NCBI GenBank assembly: GCA_000729835.1
Contig: JFHB01000002.1
Coordinates: 62,001-126,000 of the forward strand
From: Atkinsonella hypoxylon
Lineage: Eukaryota; Ascomycota; Sordariomycetes; Hypocreales; Clavicipitaceae
Direction: 5' to 3'
Length of the DNA: 64,000 nucleotides
Both the position numbers and the translations under genes were made by a program. Below the pieces are notes generated by a model that was given only the letters and a program-made list of their open reading frames with translations, had not been told where the DNA came from and did not search any database. Positions 11,535 to 22,881 of the stretch are shown in pieces (positions within the stretch are counted from its first letter, which is position 1; each line of letters opens with the position of its first letter).

Positions 11535-12242
11535 CCACTATAACTCAGGGTCCAATCAATATCTCCACGCCGGGGGTGTGATGAAATCATTCTGCATGCC
11601 CTCGTCGCCTTTCAGCAGAAGTCGGCCGAGATAATTTTACGGACCAGGGGACAAGATAGGAATCTGGTATTCCGTAACTAGTCGAGTGCACATCGAACCG
11701 ATACGACGGGGGATTTAGTTTACCATGTCCGCTGCAGCTTATTGAGCCCTTGACACGTGGATTACGGTCAGACCTCGAGCAGGTTGCCATGATATCCATG
11801 ATATGTTGAAGCATTGCCTCTGAGGAGTTTCCCATTCGTAAAGATCACTACTAAGGGCTTCTAAATTTCAAGTTGAATCATGAATCTATCCCTATCTTCC
11901 CCATTTTGTCATGACAAGGTCGCAAGGACCTAGATAGCAATGGCTACAGTAGTAATATTTCCTACTTTAACTCAGCTCTAATAGTAATCTAGCTCCAACA
12001 GCTGTGTGGCTCCATCAGATATCTAGTTCTAATTCCGTCAGATTGAAAATTGACAAACTATTTTATCACGATTTTTAACTTGTAACGTGTTCACGCCACG
12101 ACACACGACACACGACACACCCTCCCTCGAAGACAATGGTGAAAGCCAACCCCCTTCCCCCCCTCCTCCCCCCGGGGGAGCCGCCTGCAGCACATAGCCG
12201 CCTGCAGCTCCAGTCAGAAGCCGCCACCGGGAACACCGGAGC

Positions 12243-12284
12243 ACCAGAGCACCAGAGCCCCAGAGCCCCAGAGCCCCAGAGCCC
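12243..12284. repeat. 8-bp tandem repeat (AGAGCCCC-type)
   Basis: About four to five imperfect copies of an AGAGCCCC unit occur in the gene-free region. Confidence 0.8.
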
Positions 12285-12654
12285 GAGGAGGGATGGCAGG
12301 CGACGCAGGCGATGCAAAAGCGACATGGAGGGTCCGGATTAAATTTGTTGCTAACGTTGCCTCCATGTACTCCGTACGATGATCAGGATCCGCTCCATCT
12401 GTCCAGGCTGATATAGCGACTCAGTGAATAGCGGTCTAGAGGCTGGAATAATCCGCCGAATCTGTCAACATCTCGATTAGCTGCACATGTCTGTTGAGTG
12501 TACAATGTACAACCAGTTGACTAGGTACCTAGACAAGACTCCTCTTACCTGGCAGGCCTGGGCTGGTCTGGGCTGGTCTGGAGCTGGTTCGATCCGCGCG
12601 CGAATCTTGCTTTTGCGCTACCATCGGCATCGGCCCTGGTCATTTCTCACCAGG

Positions 12655-12699
12655 CAGGGCAGGGCAGGGCAGGGCAGGGCAGGGCAGGGCAGGGCAGGG
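12655..12699. repeat. 5-bp microsatellite (AGGGC)n, about 9 copies
   Basis: A nearly perfect run of AGGGC units. The G-rich strand is the plus strand and has the spacing of a possible G-quadruplex. Confidence 0.9.
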
Positions 12700-15600
12700 T
12701 TATTGGTATTGTGTATGTATTATACGGAATATGGCCTGACTCTCTCCCCATCAGCACATCCACCAGACTGTTGACTAATGAATTACACAAAATACAATAC
12801 GCCACGGTCATGTGCTGGCCAGATTTAACCCCGAGAATTTGAAGCCTTGTGAAACAACCGACCGCAGCTAATACGTTTGAAGTCTTGTAAATTCCATAAA
12901 CTTGCGTCGCTAGCTTAGCACCTAGGGAATTGAAGCCTCTACCATAATTACTGTATATCCAGCTTTTCATTCTAATCACGTCTTTAACCTCTCTGAGGCA
13001 TTGTTGATTCAATCCACCCATTCATAAATAAGTTCACGAACGTCCGAGTTGACCTGGCCACCCTTACACCCTTACCCTTGGTCGGGTGCGACTGAAAATC
13101 GACTGAAAATCGCCACCATGGCCACTTCTATTCAGGTAGTCCACCCAGTTTTTTCTACGATACACACACCCTTTAACATAACTGCACGCTAAATGTATAT
13201 TTTATTAATATTCTACATTGCCAGCATACGTGCTGCTAAGTTACATGGGAAAAATGCTCTGTTGGGGGATAAAACCCCCATGGCTCCTTACCTACCTATG
13301 TAGGTATATAGATAGGTATCTTGGTAAATTTTGCTGACAATTCTAGTGCCTATACTCCGTAGAAAGTGCTCTACTGAATATAAACATTTGAATCTACTAA
13401 ACCCGGGGGGTGTGCTGGCAAGTCTGGCTAGTAGCGGGGCCAGTCGCTCGAATAGCAAAACAAAACCTGCTGGGGTTGAAGGTGCGCGAGTCCATGCGAC
13501 CGTTCTCGAACGTGACGCTAACCCCGGTGATGCTAGCCTAGGAGAGAATCGAACCATGGAGGCCCCACCGACGGCGGTAAGGGTGGGCCTCCAAGGCTCG
13601 ATCAAATTGTCGATGCTACTTTTCCTCAAGGGCACAAACAAGGACAAGGGCACGGGCACACGTATCGGAGCCGGTCATAGCCAACTTGGCTTCGTCGTGC
13701 TTAGTTCCCTTCCCACCCAAGACAACCACCACCTGTGACGTAACCTCTCGCTCTCTTTCCTGAACCTTCCACCTGTAATTGTAATACAAACTTGCCGGGA
13801 AAGGGGTCCTGTCCTGTCCCTACACGAACACCCTTGATCATGAAAAGCCGCTGCGATCGACGATGCCAGACCCTTTCACTCGGGCCTTGCACGAATGTAT
13901 TACTCGACGACACTACGGAATACAACACCGCATTTTCGAAGGGTTACTGTTTCCATCTGAGTATTCGGCACGACCAGACTTTTGGACGCGGGCACGTACG
14001 AATCGAGAATTCACCCACATGGCAGGCAAAGGCATGCTTTGCTGGCTACGCCTGACCTTGCAGACATCCTGGCATGCAGCACGTTTCCATTTTTAGCCAG
14101 GAACTCTTAAATCCGATCAACCTCACGTAAATAGCTTATCTGATTTATTCCTGCAGCCAGTCCATTTCACTCCAGCAGAGTTCAACCCTGTGGACTGACC
14201 ACCTACCATACATTCTCTTTTAGCCTCTCTGGGGACGCATGCAAATATTTGACCGTCGATTCAAGCAGCTCTACGGAATACCAGACAGCTCTTTCATTCC
14301 TTAGCTTGTGATAGGCCGAATGCACACTCTGCGCCATACCTACTATTATAGTATCACATGCTTCTATTTCCCCAACGATGAGAGCCTGCCTACCTTATGT
14401 CTCTGCCAGGGTATGTAGATACAACACAGGGCCATAATGTAGCACCGCGATAATACATGGAATAGAATGTCATTTTCAGATTTGAATCTTCGTGTCCCGC
14501 GACTCAATGTACAGAATGACATGCTCCTCAATACCATCTACGTGCATTCCAACTTGCCTATAGGGTGTGAACCCGACTCACAGTTCTCGTCTGCAACAGC
14601 ATCCAAACAGACGAAACCCTGCGAAACCCCTCGAAGAATGTCCGGGATCAACTTATACAAAGGTATTTATTTATAAACAGCCACGACAGCCGCTAAACGC
14701 TTGAGTGACATTCCTCATACACAGGTTTTCGCAATGTCCGATGGAGATGACAGTGACTTTACCCGAACCTTTTCGAGCCATAGCTATTGATCCAGATTGA
14801 TAAACGGGGGAAGCAGCGGTGGGAAGTTCCCGATACTGTAAACCTTCTCGGCCACGAGGGTCGCCACGGCTATATAATATGCGGGAGACCGAATATTGCT
14901 TTCCGGGCGAATGCGGCCCCCATCCCACTTTTCATCTAGGCAGCCACCCTAGGTTTTGGGTTCAGCAATACGGAATACACGCCCTTTCCCACGACTGCAC
15001 GCTCAACGTATATAGATATATAGAACTGAAGGACATTTCCCAAAAAAGAAAAAAAAAAAAGCACTCTATTCACGCTCCGCTAAGCATACTTGATATTTAA
15101 AACTCCTCTCCGTTGCCACGTTCTTCCTTGTACATATGTAACTAACGTTATGAATAAACCTCAGTGCCGCAATGGCGTCTGAAACTACAGATTTGGCAGG
15201 TGTGCTACCAAAAGTGACTAGTCTGAAATCAGCTAGCACATCCGGATAGCAGTTTTCAGTTGCCCGCATAGCAGAATACAAGGCACTGCCATCCCGTCAA
15301 CTGTGACAGGAGCGAGCCCCACGTTCATCGATTATCAACACCTACACCTATAGGACAATAGTGGTACTATAATAGTTAGTACTCATATGCTTACTATATA
15401 TACACTCCTAGAATGTAACTGCAACAAAAAAGCAGCGGCATCGCCACCTGCTACGTGCAGACACTGCAAGTAACAAGCTTGCACAGTTTAAAAAAAAGGG
15501 CGGTATAACAAGCCCGAGATCCAAACGCTCGGCAGCCTCGATCTCAACAACCTGCATTAGCAGCTCGGATCTCTCAGGGTTCATCAGATGTGCCGACCAC

Positions 15601-16271
15601 GAGAAAAAAAAAAAAAAAAAAAACCTGCTATTTTCTTAAATTAACTAACTACCGAGTTCCATCGAACCCGATTTGGTTTCAGCTGCGCAATGTTTCCCAC
15701 CCCGTGAGGAGCTACCGGTGGGTAAAATAGTTGGTTTAAATTTAGGATGCAACTCCGAATCCCGGTATCTGGACCCGCACTGAAAGGTAGATCCGAGACG
15801 TCTTTTATCTGATTGCGTTTTCACATGGCTTTGGCTGGAGGCCACTTGTAAATAAGGATCCGAAACCCTTTCCTACGCATGCCTTCGTGCTTTGAGGGCA
15901 TTGCTGAAGGCTCTTTCTTAAAGCCTTGACATTGAGATACCAGAGTAAGTCTCTAGAAATGCTGCGCGTGTGCAGAGGGGAAAAGTTTGGGATACGTCGT
16001 CAACAGATCTGGAACGGCCAGAATGGAAATGGTCTACTGTCAATCTGAAGCCCCTTTCTCTCATGTATCCCGTATATGCTGCACATGTTTGGATGTTTCG
16101 TCTGTCATCTACTCCTCTGCTCCACTTCAAACCCACTGTGTCCATCATCTACTCTACACCGTTCGTTCCTAATGTCTCGCCGTTTCATGCCGTCGCTCCC
16201 TCTCCCAACAACTCCCGGAGCAAAATCAACAGGTTCTTTCTATTCACCGTATCATCTTTTTGTCAAACAGT

Positions 16272-18207
16272 CTAGCTTTGCTCGACAGATCTCTTCAGAT
16301 CCTTGTCAAGCAGAGACTTGCCAGTCATCTCTTCTGGCTGAGGCAGACCCATGGCAGCAAGGATGGTGGGTGCAACATCTCCCAAGACACCATCTGCCTT
16401 CTTGAGACTCCATCCCTCGGGCGCATTGGCCATGATAAAAGGCACCTTGTTGGTAGTGTGACTGGTCTTGGGCTTGCCATCCTCAAATTTCATCTCCTCA
16501 GCATTGCCGTGGTCGGCGGTGATGAAGAGGATGTAACCCTCCTTCTTGCAGCATTCAAGAACCTTGCCAATGGCCCTATCAGTTGCCTCGCAGCCAATAA
16601 TAGCGGCTTCATAGACGCCAGTGTGACCAACCATGTCTGGGGGAGCGAAGTTGTTCATGACGAAGGGAAACCTCTGCTCGGCCATGCGCTTGCAGACCTG
16701 GTTTGCCACACCGTCTGCAGACATTTCCGGTGCCTTGTCGTAGGTAGGGACCGACTTGTTGGAGGGGATAAGATCCTGATCTTGGTCACGAGTCTCGAGA
16801 GGGAATACTTTCTCGACGCCACCATTGAAGAAGAATGTGACGTGAGCGTATTTCTCAGTCTCCGCAATATGAACCTGCTCGACGTTCTGCTTTCCAAGCC
16901 ACTCAGCCAAAACATTGCCCATGTGTTGGGGTGCAAAAGCAACCTCGAAGGGAAAATCTGTCTTATATGTGGTCATGGTGACAAGCTTATTAATCTTGGG
17001 ATACTTGAAATCGGGGAGCACAGACCGGTCGACATCTCCGAGAAGCTGCGTGATTTGACGTGCGCGGTCAGAGCGGTAGTTGAAGAAGAAGACGGTGTCA
17101 TCATCTATCGTAGGAGTTCAGCATTTCAATCTCAATTCCAACACTTCCCCATAGAGAACTCTTACCCTTAATTCTGGATTCATCACCACCAACAATAATG
17201 GGCGTCAGGAACTCGTCGCGGTCCTTGTCCCCACCGCGCTCATATCGAGCCTTGACAGTGGCAACAGGGTCTTCGCTGGCCTCGCCCTCACCATGACACA
17301 TGCCCTTGAGAGCAATTTCAATACGCTCCCATCGCTTGTCACGGTCCATAGCGTAATATCGACCAACGACGGTAGCAATTTGTCCAACGCCTATTTCCCC
17401 AAGATAGTTGACAAGCTCTTCCATGTAGCCAGCGCCGGATTTGGGGTCGGTGTCACGGCCGTCACCAAAAAAGTGAATGAAGACCTTGGGAACCTTGTAC
17501 TCCTTGGCCGCGCGCAAGAGAGCATAGAGGTGTTCCTGCTTGGAGTGCTACAAGAGAGACATGCAGGTTAGTGGTGCTCTCAGAAGGACCAGCGTACTTC
17601 CATCTGACTTACAACACCACCGTGTGAGACGAGACCACAGAGATGTAAGCGGCCATTCCCAGCAGCGGCGCCCTCAAAAGTCCTCCGGATGGTTTCATTA
17701 CTGCCAAACTCGCCCTTCTTAATGGCCTGATCGATGCGGACGACATCCTGCCAGACGACGCGACCAGCGCCAATGTTCAGATGGCCGACCTCGGAGTTGC
17801 CCATCAGGCCCTCAGGCAAACCGACCGCCAGAGATGAAGCTTCCAACTGGGTGAAGCCGTCAGCATTCTTGGACAGCTCGTCCATCACCGGCGTGTTAGC
17901 ATTGGTGATGGCATCGCCGTCTTTGGGGGACTTGTCGGAGGGAATACCCCACCCATCGATAACGACTGAAGGTGAGCAGGAGCAAAACAATTAGCCGTCC
18001 CAGCTCTAAATATAGCAATATGTAGGAGATGAAGAGGAAATCATCAAGGCGGGTTTGTTTAACTCTTCTTAACGAGGGGCTTTGACGCTCCTAATCGCCT
18101 AGGGCGACCGGCTGAGTTCGCGTCAGAGCTTGGAGCTCGATGGCGGGGTAGTTTGACAGGGGAGAAGACAACGTACTGAGGCAAGCCTTTTGCTCGGTCT
18201 TCGACAT
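16272..18207 (-). CDS. 2,3-bisphosphoglycerate-independent phosphoglycerate mutase
   Basis: Four exons: 18177-18207, 17613-17965, 17166-17547 and 16272-17104; about 532 aa, normal for the enzyme. It interconverts 3- and 2-phosphoglycerate in cytosolic glycolysis/gluconeogenesis. Seen: first metal ligand in VIDGWG at the exon 1/2 junction; catalytic serine in GLMGNSEVGHLNIGAGR (residue about 68); substrate-binding FGDGRDTDPKS and DTVFFFNYRSDRARQ; second metal site in NNFAPPDMVGHTG and ITADHGNAEEM near the C-terminus. The alkaline-phosphatase-like and phosphotransferase domains are both complete. All introns join in frame with canonical signals. A plus-strand open frame opposite exons 3-4 is an antisense shadow. 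Filamentous fungi typically use this form rather than the cofactor-dependent mutase of yeast. Confidence 0.95.
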
Positions 18208-18720
18208 GTTCAACGGGAAATTCCACGACACAAGACGATTGATCGTTTTATGGATGGAGTGATTGATTAGTTTCGGCGATCAAGAGCAAGAGAAATGTGC
18301 GTGGATTTGGCAGAGCGCAAGGCACTGTAGAGCGTGGAAATAGTGGGGTGTTTTTTATTTTACATGCCGTCCGTGCCACCGGCCGGACTTTTTAATCAAG
18401 ACCAGGTTCTGGCCCTGCTGAGCCGGCCGTGACGTCTTCATTAAAAAGTCCGGTCGGCGCGCATCTATTTACCTGGTAGTTGTAAAGCCGTCGGGAAGAC
18501 ACTTGGGTACCGTTTAACACTGTTTGCACCGTGCACATAATCCCAGCAGCCTACAGTGTGCCCAGCATCTGTACGCCCAATTTCATACGGTCTACTCCGT
18601 ATTGGTCGGGTACATGCAATGTTGATTCGCTGACCTCCCCGACTCGTCTCTGCATTAGTTATTACCTCGCGTGCTTCAGTTAAGCCGCCTTAGCTGTTCC
18701 GTCTGCGAGCATCCCCAACC
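18208..18720. other. Divergent promoter, iPGM / Med9-like gene
   Basis: 513 bp between two divergent start codons. It contains the inverted repeat at 18378-18457 and one TACTCCGTA nonamer at 18593-18601; no gene. Confidence 0.6.
18378..18457. repeat. Inverted repeat, arms about 24 bp, loop about 30 bp
   Basis: The left arm (18378-18402, core GGCCGGACTTTTTAAT) matches the reverse complement of 18434-18457 (core ATTAAAAAGTCCGGTC) with a few mismatches. It lies in the promoter shared by the phosphoglycerate mutase and Med9-like genes and could be a protein-binding palindrome or a small transposon footprint. Confidence 0.7.
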
Positions 18721-19137
18721 ATGGTGGCTGAACAACACCCGCTCATGCTGCCACCGTCCCTTTCTCCAGACGACCTCGATGCGTTATCGGAGCTATCAAT
18801 AATTCTGGCAAAAGTCCGAGCTGGCCTACAGTCTTCGAACGTTATCACAGCTGGCAGCGGCGCGACACTTGGCGGTGCCAGCACCCAAGCCCACCACCTC
18901 TCGTTCAAGGACGTACCTGGTGCGACTGATGGCTTGAAGCACAAGCTCCAGCAGGCTCGGGCGCAGGTATGTGTCTTGCCAGACATGGAGCGTTCAATTG
19001 AGGAACAAAATCAGGAGATCCACGATCTGGAAATGCGGATTGAGAAGCAGCGCGCTTTGCTGGAGAGTCTACGCGAAGGTGGTCTCAAATTTGGAAAGGA
19101 TGACGCTGCAGTTGTTGGCGAAAGGAGGGAAGCGTGA
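18721..19137 (+). CDS. Mediator complex subunit 9-like protein
   Basis: A single-exon, 138-aa frame with ATG at 18721. The N-terminal part has PDDLDALSELSIILAKVRAGL; the C-terminal part is a coiled coil with LKHKLQQARAQV, LPDMERSIEEQNQEIHDLE and a second heptad helix to about residue 120. This arrangement fits the Med9/Cse2 family, a small subunit of the middle module of Mediator, which links activators to RNA polymerase II in the nucleus. The protein is short and the assignment rests on the coiled-coil signature rather than on a catalytic motif, so another small coiled-coil subunit is possible. It is divergent from the phosphoglycerate mutase gene and convergent with the tubulin cofactor gene. 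Confidence 0.65.
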   Translation: MVAEQHPLMLPPSLSPDDLDALSELSIILAKVRAGLQSSNVITAGSGATLGGASTQAHHLSFKDVPGATDGLKHKLQQARAQVCVLPDMERSIEEQNQEIHDLEMRIEKQRALLESLREGGLKFGKDDAAVVGERREA

Positions 19138-19384
19138 GAAGATCCGGCTTGCATAGCGCGCTTTGTCTGCATTCATTAGGCAACGTGGCGTTCAGGAACG
19201 GCATCATATGATTTCTCAATCAGGACGGAAAAGCAGGCGTCATAGGTTACATTGCTTCCATTAATACCTTCTGGTGTCTTTTTGATTTTTTGATATTTCA
19301 TTTTTATGAAGTATCATAGACGTTCTGTCTGTTCATAGCGAGATGCACAAAGTTCATGAAATAATACCACATATTCGGGTACCA

Positions 19385-20684
19385 TCAGAGGCGAGGTATA
19401 CCAACCTGACGCAGGGTTTCCTCCACGCTCTTACCAGGCTGCCCAGTTACAATCTTGGTCCACACGGTATCATCCACCATGCCGGAGTCTGACAAGGTCG
19501 TCCAATTGGGGCTATGACCAGCTTTCAGCCACTTGAAATCATTGATCCGATTCCATTGGTTTTCAAGACGAAAGTCGTCATTGACAGCCTACACATTGCA
19601 GTCAACAGCATGACCGTGAAGTAGATGTTTGGGCGCTGGCTCGCACTTACATAGCACTTAGGCAGAGGTGCAAAACGCAAGTCTGAACAATCCTCGATGA
19701 TCGGATTACTGATACAATGCAGGTAGATATCCACATTCTTACACTCATGCATACGTACTTGTCGAGATATGACGACAATGATGCTGTCAGTTATTCCAGT
19801 CATATGAACAGGTCCATCAACATGGCCCGTAATGACGAGACTATGAGAGATGTTTCTCAGAGTAAGACCAGGGAACTGCCGCCCCTGAGCCGTAGGGACT
19901 GACATGTCGACTATGCACCATTTTAAGTCGGTCAAGCTGCCTGGTGCAGTGGCCCTGGCGGCTGTCGACGGGAGAATAATGTGTAGATTGGACTGGTTTG
20001 AGATACCAATGTTTTTGGCCGCAGAGAAGCTTGGTTTCCGCACAAAATGACTGCTGGGCGTCGACAGCTCGGCATTGTAGTCCCTTGTGGTTCCACTCGA
20101 AGGAAGATCACCGACCATGTCATCGCTCTCGACGGCCTCCTGGTGTTCGTCGCTCTTATGGCTCTGCATGTTCCTGGACATACTCCCCGGACGTAGTCGC
20201 GGGTCATTCTCCGGCGCACCCATGTCAACGTGTTTTTCAATGCTAGATCGTCTGAACTGGAAGCGAGACTTTGGCGTGATTTTGGTCAAGGTTTCATTAA
20301 GCTTGTCCTGTAGGCTTTTGATAGACTGGGTGAGAGCAAGGTAGTCAGCATAGCTCACCATGAGCATTTCCCGAGATGGTGCGACGAACAGCCGAGTACT
20401 GCTTTCGGTCATACGAAGGAGTAAATTCTGCAGCGTCCGAAACTTCATGTTGAAGCTTACTGATCCCAGCTAGAACATGATCAATAGCTTCTTGCCGCTC
20501 GCCAGCGACAGCTGAGATAGAATGAAGTTGGTCAATCAGGTCTTGAAGTTCTGCTTGGCATGAAATTACGTTTTGTCAGATACTCAATTTTCTCACACAT
20601 TGCTTGGTGTACAGTTTTTCTACATAATGGCTCACCTTCTACATTGTCGTTAAAGTGGCGGTAGAACTTTTGCTTCGGATCCAT
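19385..20684 (-). CDS. Tubulin-folding cofactor C (TBCC)
   Basis: Four exons: 20636-20684, 20390-20550, 19651-20325 and 19385-19588; about 362 aa. Cofactor C acts at the end of the tubulin folding pathway: with cofactors D and E it triggers GTP hydrolysis by beta-tubulin and release of the alpha/beta dimer. Seen: an N-terminal spectrin-like helical region (MDPKQKFYRHFNDNVE, LQDLIDQLHSISAVAGERQE, SLQDKLNETL), a polar linker, then a C-CAP/TBCC beta-helix from about residue 170 with LRNISHSLVITGHVDGPVHM, DSIIVVISRQVRMHECKNVD and the tail motif NQWNRINDFKWLKAGHSPNW. The arginine in SRQVRMHECK fits the known GAP arginine finger position. The second intron is 64 nt; its boundaries were chosen because they restore the phase between the N-terminal helices and SLQDKLNE. 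Confidence 0.85.
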
Positions 20685-21864
20685 CGTCACAAAGTGTGCC
20701 GTCTTATATTTTGTGGCACATGAATATCGTGTGGCAGCAATGTTGTTGTTGAACAGCTTGATGGTCGTTGCCAGCCGATGCGATCAATTTCACACAAGCA
20801 GCCACAGCTTGTCTGGCTGGCTCTTCCCACACGACAGTCTCGGTTTCCGGAAATGCTCAAACAGAAACAGTTCAATGATGATGACGATGAAAAGTGGGAA
20901 ATCGTCAAGATCTCACAGATAGACGGCTCTGTCGTACGACAGTAGAAATGATCTGCACTGAAGTTACCTAACCACGACCCCACAGTTGGTGGGGCAGGGC
21001 GGCATTGATGAATTTCGGGCAAGAGAGAGAGAGATAGATTTGGCTTCGTCAGCATTCATCTTCATTTGTCGCGTTCTTGGGCCTAGTAACTGGATGGCAA
21101 TAGCCGGTCAAGCAACACAGAACCTAGATTGGCGCGCGGCCTCGTAGCATTGGCCGTATTGCGAGGCAGCCTCATTGCATCATCAGGCAGAGTCAGCCAG
21201 CCAGCTTTCTCCATCACGCCCCTTGGGAGACAAACAAGCAGACTAGTTTTTCGTTTCTTCATCGAAAGTTGTCCTTTGAGCGTGGATCACCATCCTAGCT
21301 CAAATTCTTTATTTGACACCGTGGTGAACATGACATTATCTACACGCTGTACTTGTGTTCAGCGTCTTACTCAAACCCATTCTCTGCCTGCCTTCCGATT
21401 GGGCATGCACCCTTTGGGACTGTCGTTAAGACAGCCGGTTTCTAGCTATTCCCAATACAAGGACTCCGTATTGAAAGCCATGATGATTGTGGGAGCCAAG
21501 ATTTGGGGCTTTGCGTAAATTTTTTGTCATGGCATCGGTGCCTGAACTCTATCTAGCTAGGTCTCTAGCTAGCTCTTTGCCCTTTGCGATGCCGGCTTGA
21601 CTAATACTAGAACGAGACTGTCACTTCCACAGACTTTTCTTTCCTTTTTACTTAAATCCCTTGCCACTCTGCTCAAACTACTCTACAATAAATCATTTAC
21701 CACTTCGTATCTCAGATTAGCAAGTTCCGTCATCCTCCACACCACCGATAGACTACAACTTTCAAGGTACGCATCACACCAGCTCCAAGTACGACTCCCA
21801 TCAACCAGACAGTCGTCACTTCTCCTTCCGAAAAGCCACTAACAATGACCAGAAATTCACGGAA
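20685..21864. other. Intergenic, divergent promoters
   Basis: About 1.2 kb between the tubulin cofactor start (minus) and the small secreted protein start (plus). A 129-aa plus-strand frame at about 21129-21518 has no recognisable features and is not called. A partial TACTCCGTA nonamer (8 of 9) occurs at 21463-21470. Confidence 0.5.
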
Positions 21865-22215
21865 ATGAAGATCCTTGCTCTCATCCTGGCTGTCGCTGCC
21901 GGGGCCCAGGCCGCCGAACAATGGCTCGCAATTGCCAACGTTGTACAGGACGGTTACCTGAGTTGCCGGGTCGCGAGAGGAGACACCGAGGCCCAGGCTT
22001 TGAAGGCAGCAAGAAGTAGTGACTCAACAAGGCTCAGAGAGAACATGCACTGCAGGTGGCTACATGGTTCTGACGTCAGGGACGGCTTTTGGGTCAACTC
22101 GAACCAAGTTCACTACAAGGCGGGCAAAAAGCACTGGCACTGTACGCCAAAGGGATACAACTTGACCACTACTGATATTCACTCTGCCTGGGCTTGTTCC
22201 GCCAAATCTGATTGA
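21865..22215 (+). CDS. Small secreted four-cysteine protein, unknown function
   Basis: A single-exon frame of 116 aa with ATG at 21865. Residues 1-16 (MKILALILAVAAGAQA) form a clear signal peptide with a likely AQA/A cleavage. The mature part of about 100 aa has four cysteines (C34, C63, C93, C111), an even number compatible with two disulfides, and is rich in Trp/His (WLHGSD, DGFWVNSNQVHY, KKHWHC). There is no GPI-type or membrane C-terminus. I do not recognise the family. The size, secretion signal and cysteine content are those of fungal effector-like or antimicrobial-like secreted proteins; that is a class description, not a function. A longer pyrimidine-rich leader with no other ATG in good context precedes the start. 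Confidence 0.7.
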   Translation: MKILALILAVAAGAQAAEQWLAIANVVQDGYLSCRVARGDTEAQALKAARSSDSTRLRENMHCRWLHGSDVRDGFWVNSNQVHYKAGKKHWHCTPKGYNLTTTDIHSAWACSAKSD

Positions 22216-22881
22216 AGAAAATAAATCAGGAGGCTGCGATTTCGTACGTGGTTACTACATACAAAGCCTCTAAGCTCTGAGCACCGGAGACATACAGTCC
22301 GGCATCTCTTGTTCTTGGTATTGTTTTCACTCTGTACGCTGTTTCCCACGGCTAGGGTTCTGGCGTACTTGGAGATGTGATGGAGCTACGGGAGAACGAG
22401 CTTCCGTCAAGCCACATCACAAGCCTCGTCCTCTTGGGTATTACCAAGAAATAGAGTGAATTTATTTCATCATCCAACTCTCATGTTTGTGTGTGACTGC
22501 GACTCGATTTGCCATGTTCCACTGTTAAAATGAACTTGGTATCAGATGTGGCTGACCGGGCCGACTCAGCATCTGCACGCTCCCAACTGCGAAGAAGACG
22601 TATTCTTCTTGAAGTCGTGAGATGCATCGTGATAATCATCAGCATGTCTTGGTCTACACCCTTGACACTTAGAGTTTAACCTCTCACATATACCAAGAAG
22701 AAGAAAACAGCAATCAATTCCTCATTCGAGAATTATGATCTTCTCAGATAGGGGGACCCATGTCTTCATATTCTACAAAGCTCATGCTACTCAGCTTGCT
22801 GGACACATAATGACGTCTGAAGTCAGACAGACATGTCAAACATGTTAATTAGTCTTTGTGCTAATGGTTCTTAAATGTACA
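22216..22881. other. Intergenic, convergent 3' ends
   Basis: About 0.67 kb between the stop codons of the small secreted protein gene and Gpi1. No gene or repeat seen. Confidence 0.5.

Larger units (their letters stand above)
10313..11640 (-). promoter_or_regulatory. frq leader and promoter region
   Basis: The region upstream of the frq start has no other gene and contains a small upstream frame (10320-10511, minus strand), a good donor (CAG|GTATGT on the minus strand, boundary near 10758) and a possible acceptor near 10494, suggesting a leader intron. Neurospora frq has a long leader of about 1.5 kb with upstream ORFs and alternatively spliced introns, and two light-response elements; the same arrangement is inferred here. 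GATCGA-type sites at 10672-10683 and 11511-11534 are listed separately. A 9-bp tandem repeat lies at 11414-11448. Confidence 0.6.
11641..16271. other. 4.6-kb gene-free region with short repeats
   Basis: No frame here has recognisable domains, and overlapping frames on both strands have similar lengths, which argues against coding. Contents seen: two GC-rich minisatellites (listed), five copies of the nonamer TACGGAATA at 11668, 12723, 13914, 14272 and 14969, two copies of TACTCCGTA at 12368 and 13353, TAGGTACC-type palindromes near 12520 and 13290-13320, poly(A) runs near 15048 and 15604, and an AT-rich patch at about 11880-12060. A GC-rich block at 13395-13700 stands out from its surroundings, with frames open on both strands, but is unrecognised. 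Confidence 0.5.

Noticed and set aside
13535..13560. tRNA-like T-arm (GGTTCGATTC on the minus strand)
   Set aside because: The flanking bases do not pair into a T-stem, and no acceptor, D or anticodon arm could be drawn around it.
13288..13738. Paired 120-135-aa frames on both strands as a gene
   Set aside because: Neither frame has a domain, splice support or coherent start context. Kept only as a compositional observation.
16260..17171. 303-aa plus-strand open frame
   Set aside because: It lies antisense to exons 3 and 4 of the phosphoglycerate mutase, which has complete catalytic motifs; the plus frame has none.
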